From Burkholderia ubonensis (lineage in GTDB: Bacteria > Pseudomonadota > Gammaproteobacteria > Burkholderiales > Burkholderiaceae), in the NCBI RefSeq assembly GCF_001718695.1, contig NZ_CP013422.1:1302001-1366000 (forward strand): a stretch of 64,000 nt of DNA. Reading direction: 5' to 3'. The position numbers and the translations under genes are program-made. The notes below the pieces were generated by a model. That model saw only the letters and a list, made by a program, of their open reading frames with translations. It searched no databases and had not been told where the DNA came from. Below, piece by piece: positions 26,216 through 34,425 of the stretch; the first letter of the stretch is position 1; the number at the start of each line of letters is the position of its first letter.

Positions 26216-27403
26216 TCAGAACCGGCGTCGCAAACCGAGTGACGCAATGAGCTGGTTCGCGCCGGACGCCCGTGAAAAATTGGCGATCTGCGCGCCACGG
26301 ATACCTGTTCCGGCCAGTTGGTTGGCCCGTTGATAGACCGCCTCGGCGTAGATGTCCGTCGTCGGCGAAAGGAAGTAGGTGTTGACGATGCCGACCTGAT
26401 GCCACTTCGGATAACGAACGCCCGCCGGCGTCGCGAAGCGGCCCGCAGTAAACGTATAACCGGCCGAAACGTCCCAGTTCTGCAGCACGCTATAGCGCAC
26501 GTTCACCTCGACGTTCTGAAACCGCACGTCGTCGCCCGGCAGGCTGACTGCGGTATCCACGACGTCGTTGATCGACGTGGCATGATCGAGACGCGTCTCG
26601 CTGAGCACGAGGCCGGCCGCACCGTTGCCGAAATGGAGCAGCCCGCCCGCAGCCCAGGTGCGCTGGCGCGCCGCGTTGAACGGTGCGCCGGCCGGTGCCG
26701 CGCCGTTCACGTTGGCGCTGGAGAGATTCGATGCGTTGTTGAACTGCACATAGCCCGCGCCGAGATCGAGATTGCCGTATTGATACGACGCGCCGAGGCT
26801 ATACGCGCGGTTGTTGTCGAAACCGCCAGCCTGGTTCGAAAATCCATACAGCATACCCAGCTTGAGGCCACCCAGCAGCGGGCTCACGTACTTGACCGAG
26901 TTGTTGATGCGCGTCCAGTTGTCGAGGTTGTCGTTGTCGAAGACGTGCGCGAACGCCGTGCCGCCATATCGCGTCCCTCCCAGGGAAAACGGTTCGACGA
27001 ACTGCACGACCTCGTCGAACTGGCGCCCCGCAATCAGCGAGCCGAGCTGTTGCGATTGCAACGCAACCCAGGACTGGAAGCCGAACAACCGGCCCTGCTG
27101 CGAAGCCGTGCCCGTCATCGGCGCAAAGCCGTTCGCCAGCATGAACGCCGCATTCAGATCTCCACCGAGGTCTTCCCTGCCCGACAGGATCCAGCGGCTA
27201 CCGTTGATGTCACCACTCTTTGCCTGCCACGCGCTCTGATGCCCGTGGGTATTGCCGCTATCGCTCACGTACGCAATGCCCGCGTCGATGATCCCCGACA
27301 GCTGGACGGCGCTCTGCGCCTGCGTCGCGGAACTTGTCGTCGCCAACAACGCGCCCGCGAATGCAATGGTATGGCTCGTTCTGAAAAGTGCTGCTTGTGT
27401 CAT
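26216..27403 (-). CDS. Gram-negative porin (OmpC/Porin_4 family), second copy
   Basis: A 395-residue porin with a signal peptide (MTQAALFRTSHTIAFAGALLATTSSATQA) and the family strands VQLSGIIDAGIAYV, GSRWILSGREDLGGDLNAAFMLANGF and FGFQSWVALQSQQLGSLIAGRQFDEVV. It ends in LGLRRRF with the required terminal Phe. It is related to, but clearly diverged from, the porin at 1.7-2.8 kb. It stands alone, convergent with the tssE arm. Confidence 0.95.
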   Translation of the reverse strand: MTQAALFRTSHTIAFAGALLATTSSATQAQSAVQLSGIIDAGIAYVSDSGNTHGHQSAWQAKSGDINGSRWILSGREDLGGDLNAAFMLANGFAPMTGTASQQGRLFGFQSWVALQSQQLGSLIAGRQFDEVVQFVEPFSLGGTRYGGTAFAHVFDNDNLDNWTRINNSVKYVSPLLGGLKLGMLYGFSNQAGGFDNNRAYSLGASYQYGNLDLGAGYVQFNNASNLSSANVNGAAPAGAPFNAARQRTWAAGGLLHFGNGAAGLVLSETRLDHATSINDVVDTAVSLPGDDVRFQNVEVNVRYSVLQNWDVSAGYTFTAGRFATPAGVRYPKWHQVGIVNTYFLSPTTDIYAEAVYQRANQLAGTGIRGAQIANFSRASGANQLIASLGLRRRF

Positions 27404-28161
27404 CTTCCGCTGCCTGCCTTCCGGTCACCGTCAATTCGGGTTACGAATTAGTAAATACGAATTCATGCTTGAACGATTCTGTCACTGGCCACGCAGCACG
27501 GCTGCCGCAAGCAAGATTGCCAGTCGGCAAATATTCGCGACGACGCACGTTTCGATATAGTGCAAAAGCTGGAAGAGTCCTTTGTCGCGTGCATCAAACG
27601 CATCGGTGTCCATACGGTGCAAGCCACAGCTCTCGATCCGCTTTTTATCTATATGGATTTCCAGATTTCTCGTTTGACAGCGTCATCGATTCAGGGCGGC
27701 AGATTCGCCGGGAGCGTGCGTCACGTCGCATTGCACGGTGCGCTGTGAGAGAAACCGCCGGGCCTGCGCATCGTGGCGGGATTCGTTGGACCGCGCCGAT
27801 CACCGTCGGCACGCATGGATCGACGCGGCACATACCGGCACCGCTGCGTGGGCCGGCTAATCGCGGCGGCCACGGCCGACGAGCAGTGCCGCCGTGCGGC
27901 TCACGGAAACGCAGCTGATCGTCGGCACGACCCGTCGGTCTTGTCGCTCGTCAGCGTACCGTCAGATGCTCGCCGCCGCGAGAATGGGCTGCAATGGCGG
28001 CCGATGTGATCGACCGCCACGCATCGGACCGTTCCGCTCATTCGCCACGCTAGCGACACCGGTAGAATCGGTTCGCGCGAGCGGTGGATTCGCAATCGGA
28101 ACAGCGCGTCACGATCCATGCCGCGCAACGCGCCGATCTTTGCTCCGTCGCTAACCGTTCG
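27404..28161. other. Long intergenic stretch, no supported gene
   Basis: About 760 bases between the porin start and the end of the monooxygenase gene. The short open frames on both strands have no recognisable motif and poor ribosome-binding sites, and no tRNA-like fold or long repeat stands out. The part near 27420-27560 is A/T-richer and should contain the porin promoter. The rest may be decayed coding DNA. Confidence 0.4.
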
Positions 28162-29544
28162 TCAGCGTCCGCCGGATGCCGATTGCCGGAACGATGCGCC
28201 ATGCGCGGTATCCGGCAGCCTGTCGCGGCCGCTTAGCCGCGAGCGGAAGGTGCCGGCCGGCGGCGTCGTTCGGTACAAGCCGCGCTTTTTCAACTCCGGT
28301 ACGATCAGTTCGGCGAAATCGTCGAGCGTTCCCGGGCTGATCAGCGGATTGAGCATGTAGCCGCTCGTCGTCGACTGCCGCGCATGCTCGGCGAGCCGAT
28401 CGACGACTTCGTCGGGCGAGCCGACGAGGATCAGGTCGGTGCCGCGCGTGACGCTCGCGAACTTGCGCCGCACGTCGCCGGCGGTGAGCGGCTTGCCGCT
28501 GCCGTCGGGCCGCACCACGTAGGACGTGAGCCCTTCCGTCTGCGTCGTCAGCGGTTCGTCGTCCGCATAGCGATCGATGTCGATGCCGGTGTCGCCCGCA
28601 TAGCTGACGAGTTGCGCGTGCCGGTGATAGTGCTGCTGCAGCGTGTGGTATTTCTCCTTCGCGTCGCTCGACGAGCGCGCGGTCACGATTCGCAGCACCG
28701 TCAGCGACTTCACGTCGTCCGCCGCACGGCCGCGCTCCGCCGCGAGCCGGCGAATCTCGTCGAGGCCCGCACGAATCTCGTGCGGATTCGACTTCGCGAC
28801 GAACACCACCTCCGCGTGCTTCGCCGCGAACTCACGTCCGCGCCCGGACCAGCCGGCCTGGATCAGCACCGGCGAGCGCTGCGGCGACGGCGCACAGACG
28901 TGCGGCCCCTGCACGCGATAGTGCGTGCCTTCGTGCGCGATCGGCCGCACGCGATCGCCGCGCGCATAGCGCGGCGCGTGCTTGTCGGCGACGACCGCAT
29001 CGTCCGCCCAGCTCCCTTCCCACAGCTTGTACACGACGTCGAGAAACTCGTCCGCGCGCGCGTAGCGTTCGTCGTGGCCGATCATCCGGTCGAGCCCGAA
29101 ATTGCGCGCCGCGCTCGTCAGGTACGACGTCACGATGTTCCAGCCGATCCGGCCGTTGCTCAGGTGATCGAGCGTGCTGAAGCGGCGCGCGAGCGCGAAC
29201 GGATGCTCATAGGTCGTGCTCGCGGTCACGCCGAACGCGAGCCGCTCGGTCTGCGCGACGAGCGCCGGAATCAGCATCATCGGATCGTTCGCGGGCGACT
29301 CCACCGCCCATCGCAGTGCCGCGTCGGCCGAGCCGCCATAAACGTCGTACAGGCCGAGCACGTCCGCGAAGAACAGCATGTCGAGATCGGCCTGCTCGGC
29401 CGTGCGCGCGAGGTTCGACCAGAACGCGAGCGTATTCGCGCGGAGCCGTTCGTCGGCCGGATGGGTCCACAGGCTCGGCGCACCGCCGCAGCCGACGCTG
29501 GCTTGTTCATACAGGGAAAACAGCAAGGGGCGAGGATCGGACAT
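28162..29544 (-). CDS. LLM-class flavin-dependent monooxygenase (NtaA/SnaA/DszA type)
   Basis: A 460-residue two-component flavin monooxygenase: FADVLGLYDVYGG, AFGVTASTTYEHPFALARRFSTLDHLSNGRIGWNIVTSYLTSAARNFG and SPVLIQAGWSGRGREFAAKHAEVVFVA are the NtaA/DszA family blocks. Such enzymes oxidise small sulphur or nitrogen compounds using reduced flavin from a partner reductase, which is not encoded here. It is preceded on the same strand by a periplasmic binding protein and two permeases, so it probably acts on the imported substrate. By family habit an organosulphur compound is the most likely substrate; that is inference. Confidence 0.9.
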   Translation of the reverse strand: MSDPRPLLFSLYEQASVGCGGAPSLWTHPADERLRANTLAFWSNLARTAEQADLDMLFFADVLGLYDVYGGSADAALRWAVESPANDPMMLIPALVAQTERLAFGVTASTTYEHPFALARRFSTLDHLSNGRIGWNIVTSYLTSAARNFGLDRMIGHDERYARADEFLDVVYKLWEGSWADDAVVADKHAPRYARGDRVRPIAHEGTHYRVQGPHVCAPSPQRSPVLIQAGWSGRGREFAAKHAEVVFVAKSNPHEIRAGLDEIRRLAAERGRAADDVKSLTVLRIVTARSSSDAKEKYHTLQQHYHRHAQLVSYAGDTGIDIDRYADDEPLTTQTEGLTSYVVRPDGSGKPLTAGDVRRKFASVTRGTDLILVGSPDEVVDRLAEHARQSTTSGYMLNPLISPGTLDDFAELIVPELKKRGLYRTTPPAGTFRSRLSGRDRLPDTAHGASFRQSASGGR

Positions 29545-29570
29545 CGTGGAATTCGTTACCAGGACATGAA

Positions 29571-30338
29571 TCAGTTGGGTGCCGCCCATGCGCCCGACGA
29601 TGCGCGGCGGCGCCGGGCAGGCATGCGAGCGTCGGGCACGCGCGTCAGATAGCGATTGACGCGCTTCTCGAGACGAGCGGCCGGAATGGTCAGCAGCGCG
29701 ACCAGCGCAACATAGACGATAGCCGCGCCGGCCAGCGGTTCGTACACGCGCAACGTCTCGAAGCGCACCGTATTGGCCGTCCCCATCACGTCGAACACGG
29801 TAACGGTCGACGCGAGGACGGTCGATTTCAGCAGCAGGATCGCCTCGCCGGCGAGCGCGGGCAGCGCGAGCCGCCACGCGCGCGGGCCGACGATGCGGCG
29901 CAGCACCTGCACGCGTGTCATCCCGTATGCGTGGCCGGCTTCGATCTCGCCGGCCGGCACGCCGGCGATCGCGCCGCGCAGGATCGTCGCGACATACGTG
30001 CTCTCGTTCACGCTCAACGCGACGATCGCGTACCAGAACGCGTCGCGCAGCAACGGCGATGCCCAGCTGTCGCGCATCCATTCGCGCGGGACGATCTGCC
30101 CGAATCCGTAGTACAGCAGATAGAGCTGAACGAGCAGCGGCGTGCCGCGAATCAGCATGAGCCAGCCGCGTGCGGACCAGCGCAGCGGCGCATGGCGCGC
30201 ACCGGCGGCGAGCGCGAGCGGCACGCCCAGCAGCACGCTGGCCGCGCCCGACAAAAGCGTCAGCGCGAGCGTCGTCGGCACCGCGGCGAGCAGCTTCGGC
30301 ATTACCGTATCGAGCAGGAACGGCAGCGAGAAGATCAT
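29571..30338 (-). CDS. Amino-acid-type ABC transporter permease (second)
   Basis: A 255-residue permease of the His/Glu/Gln/Arg family (TIGR01726 type). Opening helix LLAAVPTTLALTLLSGAASVLLG, then LIRGTPLLVQLYLLYYG, the EAA loop EIEAGHAYGMTRVQVLRRIVGP and the SVLASTVTVFD-like segment. ATG 30338 overlaps the end of the upstream permease by four bases. The C-terminal tail is Arg-rich. It would pair with the adjacent permease as a heterodimer. Confidence 0.9.
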   Translation of the reverse strand: MIFSLPFLLDTVMPKLLAAVPTTLALTLLSGAASVLLGVPLALAAGARHAPLRWSARGWLMLIRGTPLLVQLYLLYYGFGQIVPREWMRDSWASPLLRDAFWYAIVALSVNESTYVATILRGAIAGVPAGEIEAGHAYGMTRVQVLRRIVGPRAWRLALPALAGEAILLLKSTVLASTVTVFDVMGTANTVRFETLRVYEPLAGAAIVYVALVALLTIPAARLEKRVNRYLTRVPDARMPARRRRASSGAWAAPN

Positions 30339-31069
30339 GCGGTTGCGCGCCTCGTGCCACGGTTCGCATGCCGCTCGAGCGCCGCGAAGATGCCCGTCGA
30401 CGCGATGCTCAGCAGCAGGAACAGCGCGGCCGTGACCAGATAGAAGAATACGTGGTGCCGCGTCGCGCCGGCCGCGAGCTGGCTCGCCTTCAGCAGATCC
30501 GTGAACGAGCCGAGCACGCTGATGAACGACGCATCCTTGGTCGCGTTCAGCCACACGTTGCCGACGCCCGGCAGCGCGAGCCGTGCGGCGGCCGGGAGCC
30601 GGATGCGGATCAATGTCTGCCATGGCGTCATCCCATATGCGTGCGCGGCTTCGACCTGGCCAGCCGGCACGTTGACGAGCGCCGCGCGGAAGATGTCGGT
30701 CAGATACGCGCCCTGGATGAACCCGAGCGACAGTGCGGCGACGACGACCGGATCGAACGCGAAGCCGTCGGACACGATCCCGCTGTCGCGAAGCGCATGC
30801 TCGACGGCCGGTGCCACCGTATAGAAGGCGAGCAGCAGGCACAACAGCTCGGGCAGCGCGCGCACGAGCATCGTGTAGAGCCGCGCGAGCGATGCGAGCG
30901 GCGCGTACCGCGACAGCTTGCCGAGCGCGCCGGTGATGCCGAGCAGCACGCCGGTGCAGAACGACGCTGCCGCGACGCCAAACGTCAGCGCGAACGCGCT
31001 CGCGAACACACGGCCATACCCGCCGTCGCCGAATGCGAGCAACGCGAGCAGCGAATCGTCCGCGGCCAT
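30335..31069 (-). CDS. Amino-acid-type ABC transporter permease (first)
   Basis: A 244-residue permease of the same family: FGVAAASFCTGVLLGITGALGKLS, MLVRALPELLCLLLAFY (cf. RGTPLLVQL), the EAA loop QVEAAHAYGMTPWQTLIRIRLPAAARLALPG, and a SFISVLGSFTDLLKAS segment before the last helix. It lies three bases after the binding-protein gene and overlaps the second permease. No ABC ATPase gene is present anywhere in this stretch. Confidence 0.9.
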   Translation of the reverse strand: MAADDSLLALLAFGDGGYGRVFASAFALTFGVAAASFCTGVLLGITGALGKLSRYAPLASLARLYTMLVRALPELLCLLLAFYTVAPAVEHALRDSGIVSDGFAFDPVVVAALSLGFIQGAYLTDIFRAALVNVPAGQVEAAHAYGMTPWQTLIRIRLPAAARLALPGVGNVWLNATKDASFISVLGSFTDLLKASQLAAGATRHHVFFYLVTAALFLLLSIASTGIFAALERHANRGTRRATA

Positions 31070-31072
31070 CGG

Positions 31073-31876
31073 TCAGCGGCCCTTCTCGATCGTGCCCTTC
31101 AAGTTCGGATAGCGGGCGGTGATCGCATCCCACGTGCCGTCCTGCTGCAGTTGCGCGATCGCGGTCGACAGCTTGCCGCGCAGCGCATCGCCGTGGCGCA
31201 CGCCCGCGCCGATGCCGAGGCCCAGCACCGGATTGTCCGCGCACGTGGCCTTGACCTCGAAGTCCTTGCCGTCGCGCGACGCGAGGAACGCCGTGAACAA
31301 TCCCTTGCCTTCCTGCACGTAGTCGACACGGCCGGACACCAGATCCGCGAGCGCATTGTCGAATTTGTCGAACGCCTTGATCTGCGCATCCTGCTTGAAG
31401 CGGGAATCGAGGAACGCCGAGAAGTTCGTGCCGGCCTCGACGCCGATCACGCGGCCCTTGAAGCTCGCGGGCACCGCGCAGTCGACACGGCGCCGGTCGC
31501 TTTTCGCGCCGACGAACACCGTCGGCGATTCGTAATACGCACGGCTGAAATCGACCGCTTTCTGCCGTTCGCCGGTGATCGTCATCGACGACCAGATCAC
31601 GTCGATCCTGCGGTTCTGCAACGCCGGAATCAGGCCGTCCCACGCAATGTCGGTGAGCTCGCACCGCACGTTCAGTTTGCCGCACGCGGCATCGAGCACG
31701 TCGATTTCCCAGCCCTTCCACTTGCCGGCCGCGTCCTTCGAAAAGAACGGCGGATACGACTCGGCGTCGATGCCTACGCGCAACGTCGGCTGGGCCGCAT
31801 GGGAAGCCGGCACGAGGCCGAGCACGAACAGCGCGGCCGCGGCGCGGCGGCCCCTGGAACGCATCAAACGATTCAT
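31073..31876 (-). CDS. Periplasmic solute-binding protein (family 3, amino-acid type)
   Basis: A 267-residue family 3 binding protein with a signal peptide after ATG 31876 (MNRLMRSRGRRAAAALFVLGLVPASHA). LRVGIDAESYPPFFSKDAAGKWKGWEIDVLDAACGKL, DVIWSSMTITGERQKAVDFSRAYYESPTVFV and GRVIGVEAGTNFSAFL are the canonical HisJ-like blocks. It heads the operon with two permeases and the flavin monooxygenase. The ligand is likely a small polar amino-acid-like or sulphur compound. Confidence 0.92.
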   Translation of the reverse strand: MNRLMRSRGRRAAAALFVLGLVPASHAAQPTLRVGIDAESYPPFFSKDAAGKWKGWEIDVLDAACGKLNVRCELTDIAWDGLIPALQNRRIDVIWSSMTITGERQKAVDFSRAYYESPTVFVGAKSDRRRVDCAVPASFKGRVIGVEAGTNFSAFLDSRFKQDAQIKAFDKFDNALADLVSGRVDYVQEGKGLFTAFLASRDGKDFEVKATCADNPVLGLGIGAGVRHGDALRGKLSTAIAQLQQDGTWDAITARYPNLKGTIEKGR

Positions 31877-32239
31877 GTGGCGAATTTCTGAAATAACGTC
31901 GGAACGACCGGCGTCGCAGCCGGCAGGAGGCGAAACTGTAATGCGCGCCGAAGCGTGTACCAAATGGTTATTTTTTAGATGGATATCTGTTCGGACGATA
32001 TGTGGCGAGTCGAGCATCGCGCGGGGGCTACGAGCAAGCCGTTCGGCGCTGCGCCGACACCGTCGGCAGTTGCCGTTGAACGTCGGCAGAAAGCCCGCTC
32101 GACCGGCACCCAGCGCAACTGTCAGGATCTTCACGTTGCCCACGACCGCGCCGTCCGACACCGCCTCGCCAATAGCAGCCGTGTTCGATCACCGCCGGCC
32201 CCGTCCCGCCGTTCATCGTCGCGTTGCAACGTCAGCAAC
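31877..32239. other. Intergenic region between ABC operon and the biosynthetic cluster
   Basis: About 360 bases. The part next to the binding-protein start is A/T-richer (around 31960-31985) and probably carries that operon's promoter. No gene, repeat or clear terminator is seen here. It marks the left boundary of the biosynthetic cluster. Confidence 0.35.
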
Positions 32240-32836
32240 TCATTTGACGAGCGAATACAGCAGGGTCCCTGAAAACAGCACCAGTACCATCGATGAAAAG
32301 CGAAGCACGGCAGTGACATGGTGTGAGCCGGACGCCAGCATGCGCGTTGCGCGCCCCAGGCTGGCCCATCCGGTCCCAACCGGTATGAGCACGAGCAGAA
32401 ACACGCCGAATGCCTGGGCCGCGCTGCTCGAATCGTGAAACGTCTGCCATGGAAACGCCGTGCTTGCGAGCAGAAAGGCTTTCGGATTCAGCAAGGTGGC
32501 GACGAGCAGGTTCCGCCACGTCACCGCTTTCGGACGTTGATCTTCCTCCAGCCTGCCTCGCGTCCACATCTTGGCGGCCAACAGCAGCAGGTACGACGAA
32601 CAGGCGAGCTTGATCACGCTCAGGACGTGAGGATGCTGCGCCGCGAACGCCAGCAGCGAAACGCCCCAGACGGAAATGGCGATGACGTACCCGGCCGCTT
32701 CCGCAAGCACGAGCGGCAGCGTGCGCGCCAGGCCCACGCTGATTCCCGACGAAAACAACAGCGTGTTGGTCGGCCCCGGAACGATCAATACCAGGATCGT
32801 GTAGAAGCACATCGTCATCAATTGATGGGAGTTCAA
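32240..32836 (-). CDS. LysE/RhtB-family amino-acid exporter
   Basis: A 198-residue membrane protein with about six helices: MTMCFYTILVLIVPGPTNTLLFSSG (family PGPxN motif), LPLVLAEAAGYVIAISVWG and NLLVATLLNPKAFLL. The preferred start is TTG 32836, with GAGG five bases upstream and a more typical N-terminal length; ATG 32818 is the alternative. Last gene of the 13-gene minus-strand operon, 31 bases after the threonine dehydratase. It exports amino acids or derivatives, plausibly the product or an intermediate of the cluster. Confidence 0.85.
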   Translation of the reverse strand: MNSHQLMTMCFYTILVLIVPGPTNTLLFSSGISVGLARTLPLVLAEAAGYVIAISVWGVSLLAFAAQHPHVLSVIKLACSSYLLLLAAKMWTRGRLEEDQRPKAVTWRNLLVATLLNPKAFLLASTAFPWQTFHDSSSAAQAFGVFLLVLIPVGTGWASLGRATRMLASGSHHVTAVLRFSSMVLVLFSGTLLYSLVK

Positions 32837-32867
32837 CGTAGCCTCGCCCGCGATAGTGACCGGTCTT

Positions 32868-34391
32868 TCAGCGTCGCTCGCCCTGCAGCGAAGCCAGATA
32901 CGGCGACGCATCGGCTTGCTCGCTGAACTCGAAATTCGTCGCCTCCAGTGCACCGTACAGGCGGGCCGAATCCGCCTCGCCGCAGCGAATGCCGATCAGT
33001 ACGCGCCCGTAGTCGAACCCTTCGTTACGATAGTGAAACAGGCTGATGTCCCACGCATCGTCGAGCTTGCGCAGAAACTCCAGCAAGGCGCCGCGGCGCT
33101 CGGGGAACATCACCTGAAAGAGCTTCTCGTCGTCGATGCGGAACGCCTCCGCGCCGACGAGCTGATGACCATGCGTGCGCCAAAGCGTACTCCCGCCGAG
33201 ATCGGTGGCCCGGTATCCGGCCGCCGCCAGATCCTGTACGATCTTGCGCGCGCCCTCGGCTCCCGGCGTCCGCACGCCGACGAAAACCTGCGCGTCGCCG
33301 CCCGTTGCGCGGCGATAGTCGAACGCGGTCACGACACAATCGCCGAGTTGCTCGATGAGCGCGCGAAAGCTCCCGGGACGCTCGGCGATCGAAACAGCGA
33401 AGCGCGCCTCTCGGTTTTCGCCGAGCGTCGAACGCTCGGCGATGTAGCGCAGCTGATCGAAATTCATGTTGGCCCCGGATGCAATCGCGACCAGCGTCCC
33501 GCCCTTCTGCTCGCGTCGTTGCCACGCCTTCAATCCGGCGAGCGCCAGAGCGCCCGACGGCTCGAGAATCGAGCGCGTATCGACGAAGACGTCCTTGATC
33601 GCTGCGCAAACCTCGTCGTTGTCGACGCGCACGACGCCGTCGAGATACTGCCTGCACAGCTCGAAGCTGTGGGCGCCGACCTGACGCACCGCCACGCCGT
33701 CGCAGAATCGGCCAACGTGCGCGAGCCGCACCGGCGCGCCGCCCTCGAGCGCCTGATACATGCTGTCGGCGTCGCTCGGCTCCACACCGAAAATCCTGAT
33801 CTGCGGCTTCACGCGCTTGACGTACGCGCAAATGCCGGCGGCCAGCCCTCCTCCGCCGACCGGCACGAAAATCGCATCGAGTTGGGTCGTCTGCTGGAGA
33901 ATTTCCATCCCGACGGTCCCCTGGCCGGCAATCACGTGAGGATGATCGAACGGCGGCACGAAGGTGCTGCCACGCTCGCGCGCATCGGCCAGCGCGGCAT
34001 CGCAGGCATCGTCGAAATTGTCGCCGTACAGCACGACCTCGGCGCCATAGCGGGCGACGGCCTGGACCTTGATGTCGGGTGTGGTGTGCGGCATGAACAC
34101 GCGCGCGCGGCACCCGAGCGTGTGTGCCGCGAGCGCCACGCCCTGCGCATGATTGCCGGCGGAGGCCGTCACCACCCCGCGGGCGAGCGCCTCCGCGGAC
34201 AGCCGCGCCATCAGCGTATAGGCGCCCCGGACCTTGAAGCTGAAGCTCGGCTGCATGTCTTCCCGCTTGAGCAAGACGCGACTGCCCAGGCGTTCGGACA
34301 GCCGCGACAGGGATTCGAGCGGGGTCTTGACGGCCACGTCGTAGACGGGAGCGTTCAGGATACTGGTCAGATAATTGAAGTCTTCGTGCAT
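32868..34391 (-). CDS. ilvA: Threonine dehydratase (biosynthetic, IlvA type) inside the biosynthetic cluster
   Basis: A 507-residue PLP enzyme converting threonine to 2-oxobutyrate and ammonia. The PLP-lysine motif SFKVRGAY (Lys53), ASAGNHAQG and the glycine loop PVGGGGLAAG are present. Two C-terminal ACT-like regulatory domains (AERPGSFRALIEQLG... and FPERRGALLEFLRKL) are retained, so it is the allosteric, isoleucine-pathway form. Its place in a secondary-metabolite operon suggests either supply of 2-oxobutyrate (2-aminobutyrate precursor) or a spare copy protecting against a threonine or branched-chain amino-acid mimic. Housekeeping ilvA is presumably elsewhere. Confidence 0.9.
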   Translation of the reverse strand: MHEDFNYLTSILNAPVYDVAVKTPLESLSRLSERLGSRVLLKREDMQPSFSFKVRGAYTLMARLSAEALARGVVTASAGNHAQGVALAAHTLGCRARVFMPHTTPDIKVQAVARYGAEVVLYGDNFDDACDAALADARERGSTFVPPFDHPHVIAGQGTVGMEILQQTTQLDAIFVPVGGGGLAAGICAYVKRVKPQIRIFGVEPSDADSMYQALEGGAPVRLAHVGRFCDGVAVRQVGAHSFELCRQYLDGVVRVDNDEVCAAIKDVFVDTRSILEPSGALALAGLKAWQRREQKGGTLVAIASGANMNFDQLRYIAERSTLGENREARFAVSIAERPGSFRALIEQLGDCVVTAFDYRRATGGDAQVFVGVRTPGAEGARKIVQDLAAAGYRATDLGGSTLWRTHGHQLVGAEAFRIDDEKLFQVMFPERRGALLEFLRKLDDAWDISLFHYRNEGFDYGRVLIGIRCGEADSARLYGALEATNFEFSEQADASPYLASLQGERR

Positions 34392-34425
34392 GGTGTGATC
34401 GGACGTGAACTGAATCGCGGCCGCC

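Noticed and set aside
25998..26405. Minus-strand frame of 135 codons between tssE and the porin
   Set aside because: Half of it overlaps the porin 3' end and the translation matches no family; no RBS.
27388..27918. Plus-strand frame of 176 codons upstream of the flavin monooxygenase
   Set aside because: No motif, overlaps the porin start region, and no ribosome-binding site; likely non-coding or decayed DNA.
30339..31721. Long frame upstream of the second ABC permease
   Set aside because: It covers the first permease and the binding protein in a shifted frame with Arg-rich shadow translation.
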